Source of the DNA: Acanthaster planci
Taxonomy: Eukaryota; Echinodermata; Asteroidea; Valvatida; Acanthasteridae
Reading direction: 5' to 3'
NCBI RefSeq assembly: GCF_001949145.1
Contig: NW_019091415.1
Coordinates: 966,268-982,214 of the forward strand
DNA length: 15,947 nt
Shown here: positions 1 through 12,100 of the stretch, piece after piece
Position numbering within the stretch: position 1 is the first letter of the stretch
Layout: every line of letters starts with the position of its first letter
Program-made: the position numbers and the translations under genes
Notes under the pieces: generated by a model
What the model saw: the letters and a program-made list of their open reading frames with translations, nothing else
The model's database searches: none
Told to the model about the DNA's origin: nothing

Positions 1-3000
1 GAAAAAATTGTAAACTTCAAGACATGGGGACTTTTTTGTGTGAAAGTTTTGTCAAGTATTCCAACTTTCTTTTACACTTGTTTTTCTGTGGAATGGATTC
101 ACTGTCAAATTACAGTATTTGAAGTGCACAAAGAATGGCATGTTGATCTGAAATGACTCACTTCAACCATTACCTCCACAGGGTAAAAACGGACTTGCCG
201 AAACCACCCTAATTCCAGCATTGAAATTTCTTAAACATCATAATCGTTTCACAGACATCATAATGCACCAATAACTGAAGACAACTCAAAAATTTAGAGG
301 AGGTAATAAAATAGAAAGTTTATTATAGGCCATAAAGGTACCGAGTGAATATTTAACAAGTTCCTCTACTTTTGTAAAAGTTCTCCTAGGTCTGCTTCAG
401 GTATGCTATCAAGTTCCAGCTTTCACCATCTCCATAAATCACTCGTTTGTATGTGTGTGGTTGCTTCGGACAAGCACCACATTGAGTCAAGACGGTACCC
501 ATGCCCTGGTTGGGACTGAGCAGTGGGAAATATTATGAGGAAAAGCTGCACTCAATCGTGTAGACCATCATGTCCTCGCAATTGTGTGGTCCCCACAAGA
601 ACTATAATTGTGTGTGTAGTCCCAATGGAACAAGTATGCGCCTCTGCTTCAACACACACATACACCTTCCATTCCTTTACAGAAAGTCAAGTTAATTAGT
701 GGAAAACAAACATTGTGCAATGCGGTTTCTTTTTATCACTGGCTTTAATAACTCATGTTTTGCTTACAGGACTGTTCCCCTCATTCTATACATGTCCTTT
801 ATTTCCCATTTCTTTCATACATGTACAGGTAAGTGAATGAATCACTACAGCCTTAGGACATTAAATCACAATTTTGAATTGCATTGAATATTTATAATAG
901 CTTTACATTCCGTTTTATACAATCAAATTAGTCAAATAGAAAAACTGTAAACTATTAATACGATCAGTGATTCTCCTCAGCCATTGCAAGGTAATATGGG
1001 GGATTGGGTTTCTTTTAAAGTGGATATACATTTTCAAAGACCTGAAAATATTGCTTTGCTCATAGCGAGTATTCAATATCTTTCATATCATCATCGCTGC
1101 ATCTGCAAAATTGCAGTAATCTTTTGACTGGCACAGTTTCAAGTTATTTTTAAAGGAGTTAGTCACAAAGAGGAATGGCTGTTTAGTCTTAGCTTCAGTT
1201 GATGACTACCATACAAGGATCAGCCATGATCAGGTCTGTGATTATGGCTTCAGAATGAAATCAGACTGTCACTATACAGACCCAGCTGATGGTATTCAAC
1301 CAAAGACTTTGACTGGCTGCCACTAAGTGATTCCATAGGCAGAGTTGTTTTAACCTTATTCTGACCATAGAGGAAGGACACAGAAGGAGTTTGAACTGCT
1401 CTGGCTGTAACATCTGGCCAATTACCGCTTTCTGGCATGCCTGGTATGTCCATAGCCAGAGCGCAGCGAACGCTTGCTACGCACCATCTGTTTCACTACC
1501 ACGAAACCCCTTTGTTGCCTATGATCACCGCCGCAATTTGTCATTGGTAATCTGCATCCTTAAACCTTCATGTACTGAGGTATAGGACATTAAATATTCA
1601 TGCCTTTGTTGGTGCTCGGTATGATCTCATGACATCATATTTAATGCTTGCACAGTTGCTTGCATTACACTGTGTGCCCTAAATCTGTAAGTGCAGTCAC
1701 TGCCCTTCATGATCTATTTCTTCTGGAGTTATTTTAGGAATAAATAGTCCGGCTTTTTACAAGATTTAGCGTTTTGTTTGAATCATTTTTATTATGGCAT
1801 TTGTACAAAAGCCTATTTTATGAGATTTCATGATCACTCTGTGATGAAATAGCACATTTTGTTCCTCATGAACTAAGCTTTCCAGTAGTAGTGAATATTT
1901 TGTTGGCCAGTCTTAGCCAAATTCGTACCAAGTCTTTGAACACTGATGTATTGGACGGAGAATAAAATTACATAACTTTGCATGGATAATGAACAGTGTA
2001 TCAAAATTTAAAAAGTTTATTTACGATGGCAAAAGTAGGTCTAATACCAGGAATTTTTCTCTCTCTATTTCCTGGTCAGATCGATAATTTGTATTTAATT
2101 GCAAGCAAAAACTACAAGAATTGGTAGGATATTACTGGCCCTGCTTGTCCGGCTAAGATGCAGCCTGTAATCTGGCATTTTTGGATGTCTTCTGTTATTC
2201 GTCCGACTCGGTGGTGACAATCATTGAACACTTTGAAGTGCCTGAGTTGCAACTCCTCCTGTGTCCTTCCTCTATGTTCTGATAAGGAATGCCCTCGCAG
2301 GACCAATGCAATGCACAATGTTAGCCCCCTGCAGTTTCCACTGAGATTTATTTTGCCTGAAAAATCATTTTCCCCCCATCGAATACATGATGTAGTCATG
2401 TTGGCAATGTTGTTATCTAATGTCAGGAGAGAAGCCAGAAAGAAAAATGAAAACCATTCAGAAATTCTAAAAGAAGTCAAAGCTAGGCTATTTACACTAT
2501 ATGCCATACTAGATTCCCACAATGTGTAACAATTAGAGAGACGGTTTGCCACGAACATCAGCTTCTGCTTGGACCCTCTTTGGTAAACAGAACCAGAGCA
2601 CACTAACTTTAGCAATTCTGAATTGTTAGCACGTTCCAGCTGTGATAAATGCTTCAAGTTTAACCACATCATATCTCCTTCTGTGAAGGAGAAAAAAAAA
2701 TCACAGCATGTTTGTGAATTTTGACCTCTGTTGAGGATTTTGGTCCTTCAGCATGCACACGTTCACAGTGTGGTTTTAAATTAAGTAAATGAGACAAGGT
2801 TATTGAATTCTGAAATCAAACTGTGATTTATTCAGCCTTGAAGCTGAAAGAAGTTAAATGGCTTTGTTTCAAACAATTTTAAGTGTTTCCACTCTGGACA
2901 ATACATCATAATGCTAATGCACATTTTCCCTATACATGCAGTTCCATCCAGTGACCACAACTAGAAATCATTGATGGAATTCAATGCTGCTTCAACCAAT

Positions 3001-5210
3001 GCAATTCAAGCATGAACAGGAGATGTCTTTTTTAATCTCACCATGATGCATCAATGGACCCACACAGTGTATATGCAGTTGTTCCTATGACTATGCTGCT
3101 GAATATTCATAAAACTTATTTTTATACTACATATAACAATCCAGTTTTTCATGTTCTGTCATGTGAACACATGCGCTGGTATACTGTATGCAAGCCTTTA
3201 TTTTCACATGTACACATTATGTTGTTTATCTTCAGGCAAACTTGAATTCTCAATTCTGGTTGGTCGATCCATGGCCACGGAGTAACATTTAACTGTGTTG
3301 CATGGTCCATGTTAAACCCTGCGTAATGCGCCGTTCTAACTCAACGCACTGGGCCAAATCTACATTAAAAGCAAAATGCACAACTGCAAAATTTACTGTA
3401 AATTCAAAGGTGGCACTGCGTGTCAAGTTTGCTTGAAGATAAATTCGTTCCAGCGCCACTTGTGGAACACAGAATAATGTAGTGCATCTGTGTCCCGTAT
3501 ACCACTCAGCCTTCAACCTCATGGTATTTGGGACACTGACGCACATCATCATTCTTTGTCATACCTTTGTCTTGGATAATGTCCATTTATTGGCCTAAAA
3601 CGATCATATGACAGGGCGATATATCCGCATATCACACCGTGAGATATCTTTCTGCCAATAGTGTGTGCACACGCACATGCACGAGACAGAAGAGCTTTGG
3701 AAAGTTCCAGCATAAACATTTCTGCTCCTTTAGCCAGTTTTGTGTGGTACCCATAATATGTTTTATGCATAGGCTACCAGGAAATTCGATCAATGATCGC
3801 GCCTGTGTTACAAGACTAGTTACCATCCCTGCTGTGTACAAGGTAATGTGGGGACTGCTAACTAAACATGTACTCACTGGTACCCGCACTAGTTTCACTT
3901 TAATGTTAACGCAATTAAAGGAAGTGAGCGAACAGTGCATTTGCAGATGATAAATATGTCTGTTTATAGGTTAATTGTACAGTTTGACAGTAGATCTGTC
4001 ATCTTCGGAAATTCAGAGCTTGTTTCTTTGGATAAATTCCACATAGCATCCTGGGCTTTGCCTCAGAGCGCTATGCCTCCCTCGGATGTTCAGAACGTCA
4101 TATCCCACACCACAGTGGTCAACAACTGTTACGTGTTCCACACCTACTCGTGTGATAACTGTTAATATCCACCGTCTTCCATATACATGTACTACTGACC
4201 ATACAAAGTACACGTGCATGTGTTGTCTCTCATGTCTGTACATGACTACTGTGGTGCACAAATATACATGATAACTACATGTACTCCTTTTTTTCATTTC
4301 CAGGTCTGTGCACAGTTTCATACAAATGTGCCATAAAGCCCACAAACCCTGTGCATAAAATGTGCGATGCATGCATCAATGGTGTGAGGTCTGCTAAGCC
4401 TCTCTGTGTCTGGTTGGTGTTTCCTCCTGTACAATGCTTACATGTCAAAATGCTTGTGTGCCTTTGATACTAGTATGTTGCACCTGACTATGGTTGCTAA
4501 TTGTGCTTACCAGACTTTGTCTATTTGGAGGAGTCTTGACCAGAAATACCAAGACATTTCCTCAAACATGGAGCTTTCAGAGCATGCAATGATCTTGTGA
4601 GTTCAGCTTGTTAGGCTATAAAAAGCAAGAAATACATGTATACTTCGGAGCTCAGCTTCAATTGTTCAACTACAAAAAGTGAGATATACAGCTCAACTTA
4701 GAAACCAACAGAATGTTGGACGTTGCTGCTTTGTACCATTCCACTGAGTTAAGGTCGTCAAATTTGACCTAACCTCTCGCTTTAGCTCTGCCGTCTCTAT
4801 CATGCCAAAGGTTCCCTGTTACATGCTTGAATTGCCAAGGTGGATGTTCTTGTAATTTACCGACCATAAGAGATAGGGAGGCAGGAAAGTTCAGCCTAAC
4901 ACAGGCATTATGGACAGGCAAAACAATTGCCACTACACCTGGTCAACCCTAACCCCTCCCATGTGTGCTAAGACTCTTATTAATGTTCTACCTATACCAT
5001 GCAGCAATGTCATGGAACATTCCCGGTGCTTGAACTTTCAATATGCCTGCCACCTCATGTAATATAACAGTGGCTGGGCTGCATCTTCTCAACCCTGCTT
5101 AATCCTCTCAGACCTGATTGGTAATTGAAAGCTCCAGAATCACCGGGGTTACAAAGTGCAGTTTACTTCATTCACTCTCTGATTCAATTTGGACCCTCTC
5201 CAAACCCCTT
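1..5210. other. No recognised gene: downstream flank of PRKCSH
   Basis: No conserved protein segment or exon chain was recognised on either strand. Open frames here are mostly short and overlap on opposite strands; the longest (2112-2672, minus) is unexplained. The region includes the 3225-3443 inverted repeat and several ACATGTAC palindromes. Part of it may be 3' untranslated sequence of PRKCSH. In the gene sense, the nearest canonical-type poly(A) signals I found past the stop are ATTAAA at 3904-3899 and AATAAA at 3591-3586, both more than 2 kb away. A TATAAA variant lies at 5259-5254 inside MITE copy A. Confidence 0.6.
3225..3443. repeat. Inverted repeat, 21-bp arms, 177-bp spacer
   Basis: The left arm TTTATCTTCAGGCAAACTTGA (3225-3245) is the reverse complement of 3423-3443 with a single mismatch (20/21). 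The arms enclose 177 bp. No target-site duplication is evident directly outside the arms. It could be a small foldback element or MITE relic, or a long hairpin. No coding content is recognised. Confidence 0.7.
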
Positions 5211-5809
5211 TTAACCACTCCCTGCCGGGGATTCCGGATCCGGATACATATGCTTTATATGCGTGGCTGGGGTCTCCGAATTCGGACAAAAGGTACAGGG
5301 CCTTATAACAAAAGACCGTACTTGGAACAGAAGACCAGGCTGCTGGGAATTACCGGCATTTTTTCGCTCTCAAAAGTGGAGATAGTCCAGCCTTGTTTTG
5401 AAACAGTATACCACTGTTTGGGGCATTTAGAGTGAGTGGATAACCACTGTGGACAAAAGCGCTCCACTGCCACAGTGATGAGCCACACAGCACTGCTGCA
5501 TGCTAATCTGGCCCCTATTGAAAAGACGTCAGCAGCACATTGAGCCAAGTTTGTGAACAAAAGAAAGTTATATAACGCCACACAATCTGGGCTCTTTTTA
5601 CAAGGCTGCAGGCCTGGCTGAAATACTCAGGCGTCAATACATTTTGTCTGTCAGGCTAGAGTGGACACCAGACAGTCCTTCACATGTTTGTAAGCATCCA
5701 GTAAATGAAGATAGGAATTGTTAAAGAATTTTGAAAACAGAAAAAAAATGATAAATATCCTGGCCCAACATCATCAACATTGATAACTGCCCCGGCAGGA
5801 AGTCGTTAA
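5211..5809 (-). mobile_element. piggyBac-like MITE, copy A (reverse orientation)
   Basis: A 599-bp element bounded by TTAA at both ends. The left end reads TTAACCACTCCCTGCCGGGG and the right end, on the other strand, TTAACGACTTCCTGCCGGGG. The interior is clearly homologous to copies B and C on the opposite strand, for example the block around ATAGGGGCCAGATTAGCATG and GTGGTATACTGTTTCAAAAC. TTAA target duplication with CC-starting, CTGCC-containing inverted repeats is typical of piggyBac-superfamily elements. No transposase is encoded, so it is non-autonomous. It starts 154 bp past the PRKCSH stop codon and may be transcribed as 3' UTR. Confidence 0.82.
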
Positions 5810-5963
5810 CCCCCTAAAAAAGTGGTCAAGCAATCACTCCCCCCCCCAAAAAAAGACCTGTGTAACAACCCCAAATGCAGGCACAGAAAACAAACTTGAT
5901 CTTGTTAGAGGACATCTCATAGTTTCTACATAAAGCCCCCACCCCCACTAATAACATCCATGG

Positions 5964-6113
5964 TTATAGTTCATCATGGCTATCTGTTTCTCCTGTCTCC
6001 AAGTCTGTTTTCGTTATGCATAGTGCAGGTGTTTCAAACTGAAATTCGTAAGTGCATCGTTCTGGTTCACTGGCCGCCACAAGCTTGTCCTCCAGGCCGC
6101 AGCGCAGATTAAC
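5964..6113 (-). CDS. PRKCSH: PRKCSH exon 7: end of MRH domain, HDEL and stop
   Basis: This terminal coding exon has 49 codons plus TAA (5966-5964). The acceptor is a pyrimidine-rich TTCTTCCCCAAG. The peptide begins [20 protein letters not shown], continues [12 protein letters not shown], and ends TDSHDEL. It aligns with human VRLLCGKETM...TEPSRCEYLMELMTPAAC...HDEL. It carries MRH cysteines four to six, plus the Glu (SEP) and Tyr (CTY) of the Q-R-E-Y sugar-binding set, so the lectin site looks intact. The C-terminal HDEL is the KDEL-receptor retrieval signal, which fixes the protein in the ER lumen. Confidence 0.97.
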   Translation of the reverse strand, partial: VNLRCGLEDKLVAASEPERCTYEFQFETPALCITKTDLETGETDSHDEL

Positions 6114-9100
6114 CTTGGGGAAGAAAACCAGAACAAAAGTCAATCAAACTGACAAAAATTTGACAAACTGCACATAGAGTAATCTGATTAGACACCATAA
6201 CTGTGGTAGCACTGCACTCACACCCACATTCTTTAGGTTAGTGTACTGGCAACTCATAACAAGGAAGCTTGTAATGTGCGTGTACTACCTGTCCATGAGC
6301 GTTGTGGCACCGCAGTAACGGCTAGTTACGCAGTAATACAGGCTGTTGAATTACACTTTAACCATTAGTTGATTACCTGGATCACATCCTTTCTGCAAGA
6401 GTTTAAGTGAGTCATTTCATGACGTTTTTTCTCAAAAAACGGGTTCGGAAAGTACAGTGCTTACAAAGCAAAATCCTTGTTTTTGAATTTTCTTTGTCCC
6501 AAGGGCTGCTGTCCTTCTTTTGTGTCCTTAAGGAGGGCACTTTGCCGCAGTTATGGCCGAGAAATGAAATGGTCTCGAGGGAACAAGGATGTTTTAGGTG
6601 TCCAGCATTCTCTACAGTGGCAGATCTAAAATTTACAAAAGGGGTGGTGCCGGTATTTACGAAGGGGGGCAGATGCCCCAAATAAAAGTGAACCCCACCA
6701 TGTGAGTAGGGCATACTTTCCCTGGTTATTTCTTATTTCAAGTTATTAAATAACTTGAGCACAAACGAATAAGGAGGAAGGAAATGCTTTCTCACTTAGT
6801 ATCCAAGTATCCAAAGCATCTTACCAATGTGGACCTATCAGGCCCATTCCAGCAGTTTCTACCCCTGGTGTATTTCATCTGGCTGTATTTATTCTCAGGT
6901 GGCCCCTCCCACTGGCCCCACGTCCTGCAAAAAAGGAGACAATTTATAAGACCCTAATGAATCTTTAAAATCCTTCTAGTGAATTGCTGACCATATGACA
7001 TGGCTTGTGCCTGCATCACAAAAACAGTACATTAGAACCAACTAGACGATGGTTCTTGGTCTAATGATGAATGAATGGTCGCCCTTTAGACATGGTATAT
7101 GGCGCTGTGATACAGCTAATAACCTGATAGACATGCTTTCCATTCCCCTCAAAAGATGGAACACATCTGTAGCCCCATAAATATTTCTTATCACTGAATT
7201 TCATTAAATTTTACTCAAATGTAGTCACTTTGAATTCGCAAACATTGATGTGAATTTTTTTTGCATGGTGACTTCTTGACAGGAAGGCTTCTAAAGGTTG
7301 CCAACACAAGAGACTCTCTCGTCGAATGACAGAGGAGTATTTAATGATTCTGCCACATGGCACGCATACGGCATGACAGACAAACAAAAGAAAAACAGCA
7401 CTAAAAATCCCACCTCTTGATGCAGATTTAAGTATTGCTAGACCAGACCTAAGATATTGAATCCATGTCTATTGCATGGACCTTCGGAATTTACTACACT
7501 GAAACAACAGGGGGAAGCTGCCGAGAAATTCAAGAAATGGCAAGGCAATCCCCCTCTCAGCAAATAATTCCATACCTCATTAAAAGAGACGCCCAACTCC
7601 ACCATTGTGGCCTAGGAGAGTTAATTGATTTCCTTTGCAACTCCTTCAAAAAATATTCAGTTTTTTTCTTTTGAACTCAAAAAAGGTTTTGTTAGAATTG
7701 GGCCCTTCTTTCAATTAAGTATTCAACTGCCTCTTGGTCCCATCCGATGGCTCTGTCAGTCACTCTGAAGTGTCTGCTGATCAGTGTTTGGAACATCTAA
7801 TCACTCTATGCACAGGCTACATGCTCAGCCGGCAAACCACATTAGAAAATGTGCATCGGAAGCTCAAACATGTATGACACTCACCCTAACTGGGTTTCTG
7901 AACCGCCAGATTTGGGCCGCTGTGTTGTTCTATCAAATGGACACAGTTTATATGTATACCTGTAGACAAGGCAAATATTACATGAAGTTACTTATGTGAC
8001 TCTTGTTCAAGAAGTGCATGTTAATGGCATTACAGGCTGCAACTACATGTCTGCATAGGAGACTTTCAGTCTAAGATACAGTGACATCGCTGTAACTCAA
8101 ACATTGGTGAATGGTAACATCTCGTTTCAGGCTTCTTTTTTCGTTTTTAAACATAACTCTTTTTCCTTCCTGATGTAACAACCACATCTTTATCTTTTAT
8201 ACTGGACATGGCATGAACTATTCGGTCATTCTTCATATGAGGGTATGAAGGGCACTGAAAGAACCAACTTGCCACGTATCAAGGATTTTTAACATTAAAT
8301 GGCTCCTTGCCTTAACGGCAGTTGGTTTGATAAGTGCACAATACCCCCTCAACGTTGCTAACGCAGGAAGCTAGGCAGACATACAAAAAGCCATTGCTAC
8401 CATATTCTATTAATTCAAGCAAAGACTCTGTGGGTATGCTTACTTTCAAATGACTACCACAAAAGCGTATTTTATGCCACACAGATGCAACCAAGAGCAT
8501 ATGGCGCACGCATAGACCCAAATTGAGGAATTTCTTCAAGATGTCACTGGCTTTCTTGAGCATATTTGTATTATTCCCTGGCAACTCTAAAAAAAAGCAT
8601 ATTTACAGCTTACCAAGCTGTGGGTTCAGTTAACAACCAAATAACTTGTGTGTGGGTGTGATAGCAACACATGATTTGCTGGGCCGGCCTAATTCTACAC
8701 TAACACTTATTCAACACGGATTGAATCGTTGACGGTGGCTTACTCTCTATCTGTGAACTCATAGCATTGTTTCTGTAATGGTTCAAACTCTTGCAGTGGC
8801 CCCAGGTCTACGCTTAGCAGCTTCTCTAGATCTTCAATTGATTTCTTCAAATCATCAACTTGCTTCTCTGCCTCCTTGAATTCATTCCGAGCAGCATCAG
8901 CAACTGAAAGGAACAACAAAACAGCCAAACAAATGAATTCAACTCTTTGATATCAGAATTTGCTGACTTTCAAATGAGTGTCACTAACGTGTACTTTATG
9001 TCACACAGATGTAATCACGTACATGTACACAACATGGCAGCTCTCAAGGAACTCAATTGAGGAATTTCTTTAAGATGTTAACATTATTTGGCAACTGTAA

Positions 9101-12100
9101 ATCAAAAACAGGCAAATGAATGAATTCAACTCTTGATATCAAAATTTGCTTTTGCATGCACAGTGGGTTATTTTTTTATTCAATTGAGTTGCCATTCATG
9201 TTGTTTCCAAGTCCAAGCTATAACAACATTAACAAGGTCCACACAAAATGTTCAGCATAGCTGCCATTCAGTACAGCAATTAGTCACCAATGCACCCATT
9301 CGCAGCTCCTTCCCATTCAAATATGTGGCAGCCTTGGCCTGCCTCCCGAATGTTTCTGTATGAGCATTTTGGGTCAACAATTCTAGTCCAAAACGTCGAT
9401 TTACAAAAAGAAATGGTAGCAGTGAAATTTCCGGAGTTTCCTCAGTGTGTGTGTTCATTTCCTTCCATATTTCACATTTGAGGTACTTCTCAAGTTTCCC
9501 ATTTTTCATTGAGTCATTTACACTTAACCACTTGCTGCCGGGTGGATTTTCCTTGAGTAAGAAAAGATGCCAGGTCCTTTTCAAGATTTTCCGTTTTCAA
9601 AATTCTTCAAAAATTCATCATTTCTGCACACATGAAAGACTCTTTGGGCACTACTCTAAAGCAGGCAGGTAACCTTCATTGACTCCTGAATATTTCAGCC
9701 AGGCCTGCAGCCTTGGAAAAAAAGCCCAGATTGTGCGGTGTTACGTAAGATTCTTTTGTTCCCGAAACCGGCACAGTGCACTGCTGACCTCTTTTCAATA
9801 GGGGCCAGATTAGCGTGCAGCGGTGTTGTGTGGCTCATCACTGCGGAGGTGGAGAGCTTTTGTCCCCGGTGGTAATCCGCTCGCTCTAAATGCCTCAAAC
9901 TGTGGTATACTGTTTCAAAACAAGGCTGGATTATTCCACTACTGAGAGCGAAAAATTGTTGGTAATGCCCAGCAGCTCAGTCTTTTGTGCTAAGCACGGT
10001 CCAACTCTTTTGTCCCAGTTCCAGGCTCCTTACCTCTGCATATAAAGCCTATGTACTCGAAATCGGGTCGCCCGGCAGGAAGTGGTTAAACATTGCTAGC
10101 AACATACATTACAGCTACTGTTATAGAATGTTCATCTGGATGCAAGATTCGTAGGAGTAATTTGAGTGCCAGTTTTAACTAATTCTGTCTTTTTTTATTG
10201 AGGAGAATACCCTAATCTATCAAAAAGTTCCCCAAGTTATCAACTGAAGTTCACTCAAATGCAAATCCCTCAAGTTTGCCATGTTTTCAAACTTAAAAAT
10301 GGCTTGTCTGTGGTAACCTGTTGGCAGTGCACTGTGAATAACCTGTACTGAAAACTTAAAAACCCACACACAATTTTTACTACACAAGTACATGTCCGTG
10401 TATACTGCCAACTTCCCCTACCCTGTCTCTCACAATTAAGCCATATAGTGCTGCTCTCTACAACCTGATGAGGTTGTTGCCACAGGTTATCTGCCCTGAG
10501 TTGAAGTGCACCCTCACCAGCAAAAGACAGACAGACTGGTACTAAGTTTTCCAACCACGTTCTTGCACACGTTCGGCATGCACGCAAAGTCTATACATTC
10601 CAGCATAAATTTGTTGTGGGTAGTCAGCGTACCGCGCCAAACACGCATGAACTTGCGCGCAGTGAGAGAGTGTATGGGGCTGTCAATTTTATTTAAACAC
10701 ACGCCCTCTTTTGTTACCTCTCTGCACGGATACAACTGGCCCATGTCTAGGTTCAGGTACTGTACCTTCAATGAGCTTCTTGGTTGATTCATCGTATTCC
10801 GGCATTTCTTCCCCTTCCTCTCCTTTTTCTTTCCGCTCTTTTTGCTTCTCGTACTTTGTCCGGTGTTTGGCATATTGATCCATCAATTCTGCCTCGTCCA
10901 TGTCCTCGTCAAACTCTTCATCGTCTTCATCTTCATCGGCAAAATCCTCCTCATCTGAGTCTTCAATGTCTCCTGAGTCGCCCATGTCTCCATTCTCCCC
11001 TCTGGCACCGACATAATCCTCACCTACCTCCTCTGGAGGAGACGGGATGGGCAATGGCTCCTCTGGTGTCACCTGTCATGGAAACAAAGGTGTTCAGATG
11101 CACACTGGTAAAACTGCACATTTCTTTTAAACATCTGCATTTGTGGAAGGATTTCAGGTTCATAATATTTAGTGAGCTTATGAAGGGCTGCCCTCCCTCT
11201 AGCTCTCGATTTACAGTAAACAAATTTCTCTGTCAAATTAGACTTCACAGAGGCGCTATTCCTCTGTAAGGACACAGTATATCTACAACAACGTATACTG
11301 CCACACATGTGAGCTGGGGAAAAACCTACAGGTGCATTCCATTACCTTTCTTCTCTTACCAACCACTGAGCTGCATGTACTTGAAAATGCTCCAAAGTTT
11401 TTGAGGGTGTGAGTTCCAAGTTAAAGGCTTTTGCGTACACAGCGAAATGAAATGAGTTGAATTTCTGTACAGTTTTAAAGTATAAACCTTTCAGCAAAAT
11501 TTTGATTCAATTAAGATCGTCATTGTAAAGATCCACAGAGACAAAAAGAAGCATAGGGAGTCATCTCAAATAATGTAAAGAAACAGCCACTTTCTCTCTT
11601 TGACATGATTGAGAGGCAAAACAGTTTGCACCTTCAAGATGCAAAGGCTGGTGCACTCATATATGAGCTCAAGGCACAAGAACTATATAAAGCAGCAATG
11701 TGCAAATGTTAGAAAAGCCAGACACACAGTCATGACATGGAAAATGACCGGGAAATACATTACACATGAAACTCTAAAAGAGCAAAGTGGTTCTAATGCA
11801 GTCCCAGAGACATTGACTTTACATAGTCTTTCAGAGAGCATGCTCTGTCAACAAAATATATATACTAGGTTCATAAAGTTGATGCGTGGGACCTCATAAA
11901 AACCACCTTAATTTTTTAGAGATTAAACAGTATCTGCTAATCAGTTCCCCAGAAACAGCAATTTCTGCATTTTAATGAAAGTTTGATCAGGATAAAAGCA
12001 CCCAATATTATACCAACTCACACCATACTCAGTGCACTGGAGCCACCTTACATTGAAATGATAGGGCTGATTACATGTGCATGTATGACCAACTCCATTT

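Larger units (their letters stand above)
8904..10765 (-). other. Intron between exons 3 and 4
   Basis: An 1,862-nt intron with a GTACAG donor and CCTTTCAG acceptor. It holds MITE copy B and the X-Y-X duplicated segments at 8931-9150. Nothing was recognised in 10090-10765. Confidence 0.85.

Noticed and set aside
5118-5581. Open frames on both strands in 5118-5581
   Set aside because: They lie largely within MITE copy A and are not kept in copies B and C.
6407-6714. Roughly 100-codon frames on both strands
   Set aside because: They match no recognised family, sit within the last PRKCSH intron, and overlap each other on opposite strands. Probably chance.
7031-7065. Imperfect hairpin ATTAGAACCAA...TTGGTCTAAT as a small RNA gene
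   Set aside because: The stem is short and bulged with two competing pairings; no microRNA-like arm length.
8740-8928. Small coiled-coil protein with its own ATG
   Set aside because: The ATG is in the intron before a clear CCTTTCAG acceptor, and the conserved part starts at 8903 and continues in exon 5.
10689-11072. Stand-alone acidic protein starting at a GTG codon
   Set aside because: The GTG is the first codon after a splice acceptor, and the true coding part ends at the donor at 10766. The remaining codons to 10689 are intron.
11609-11899. A 96-codon plus-strand frame
   Set aside because: No recognisable domain, intronic position, and a length not rare for this amount of sequence.
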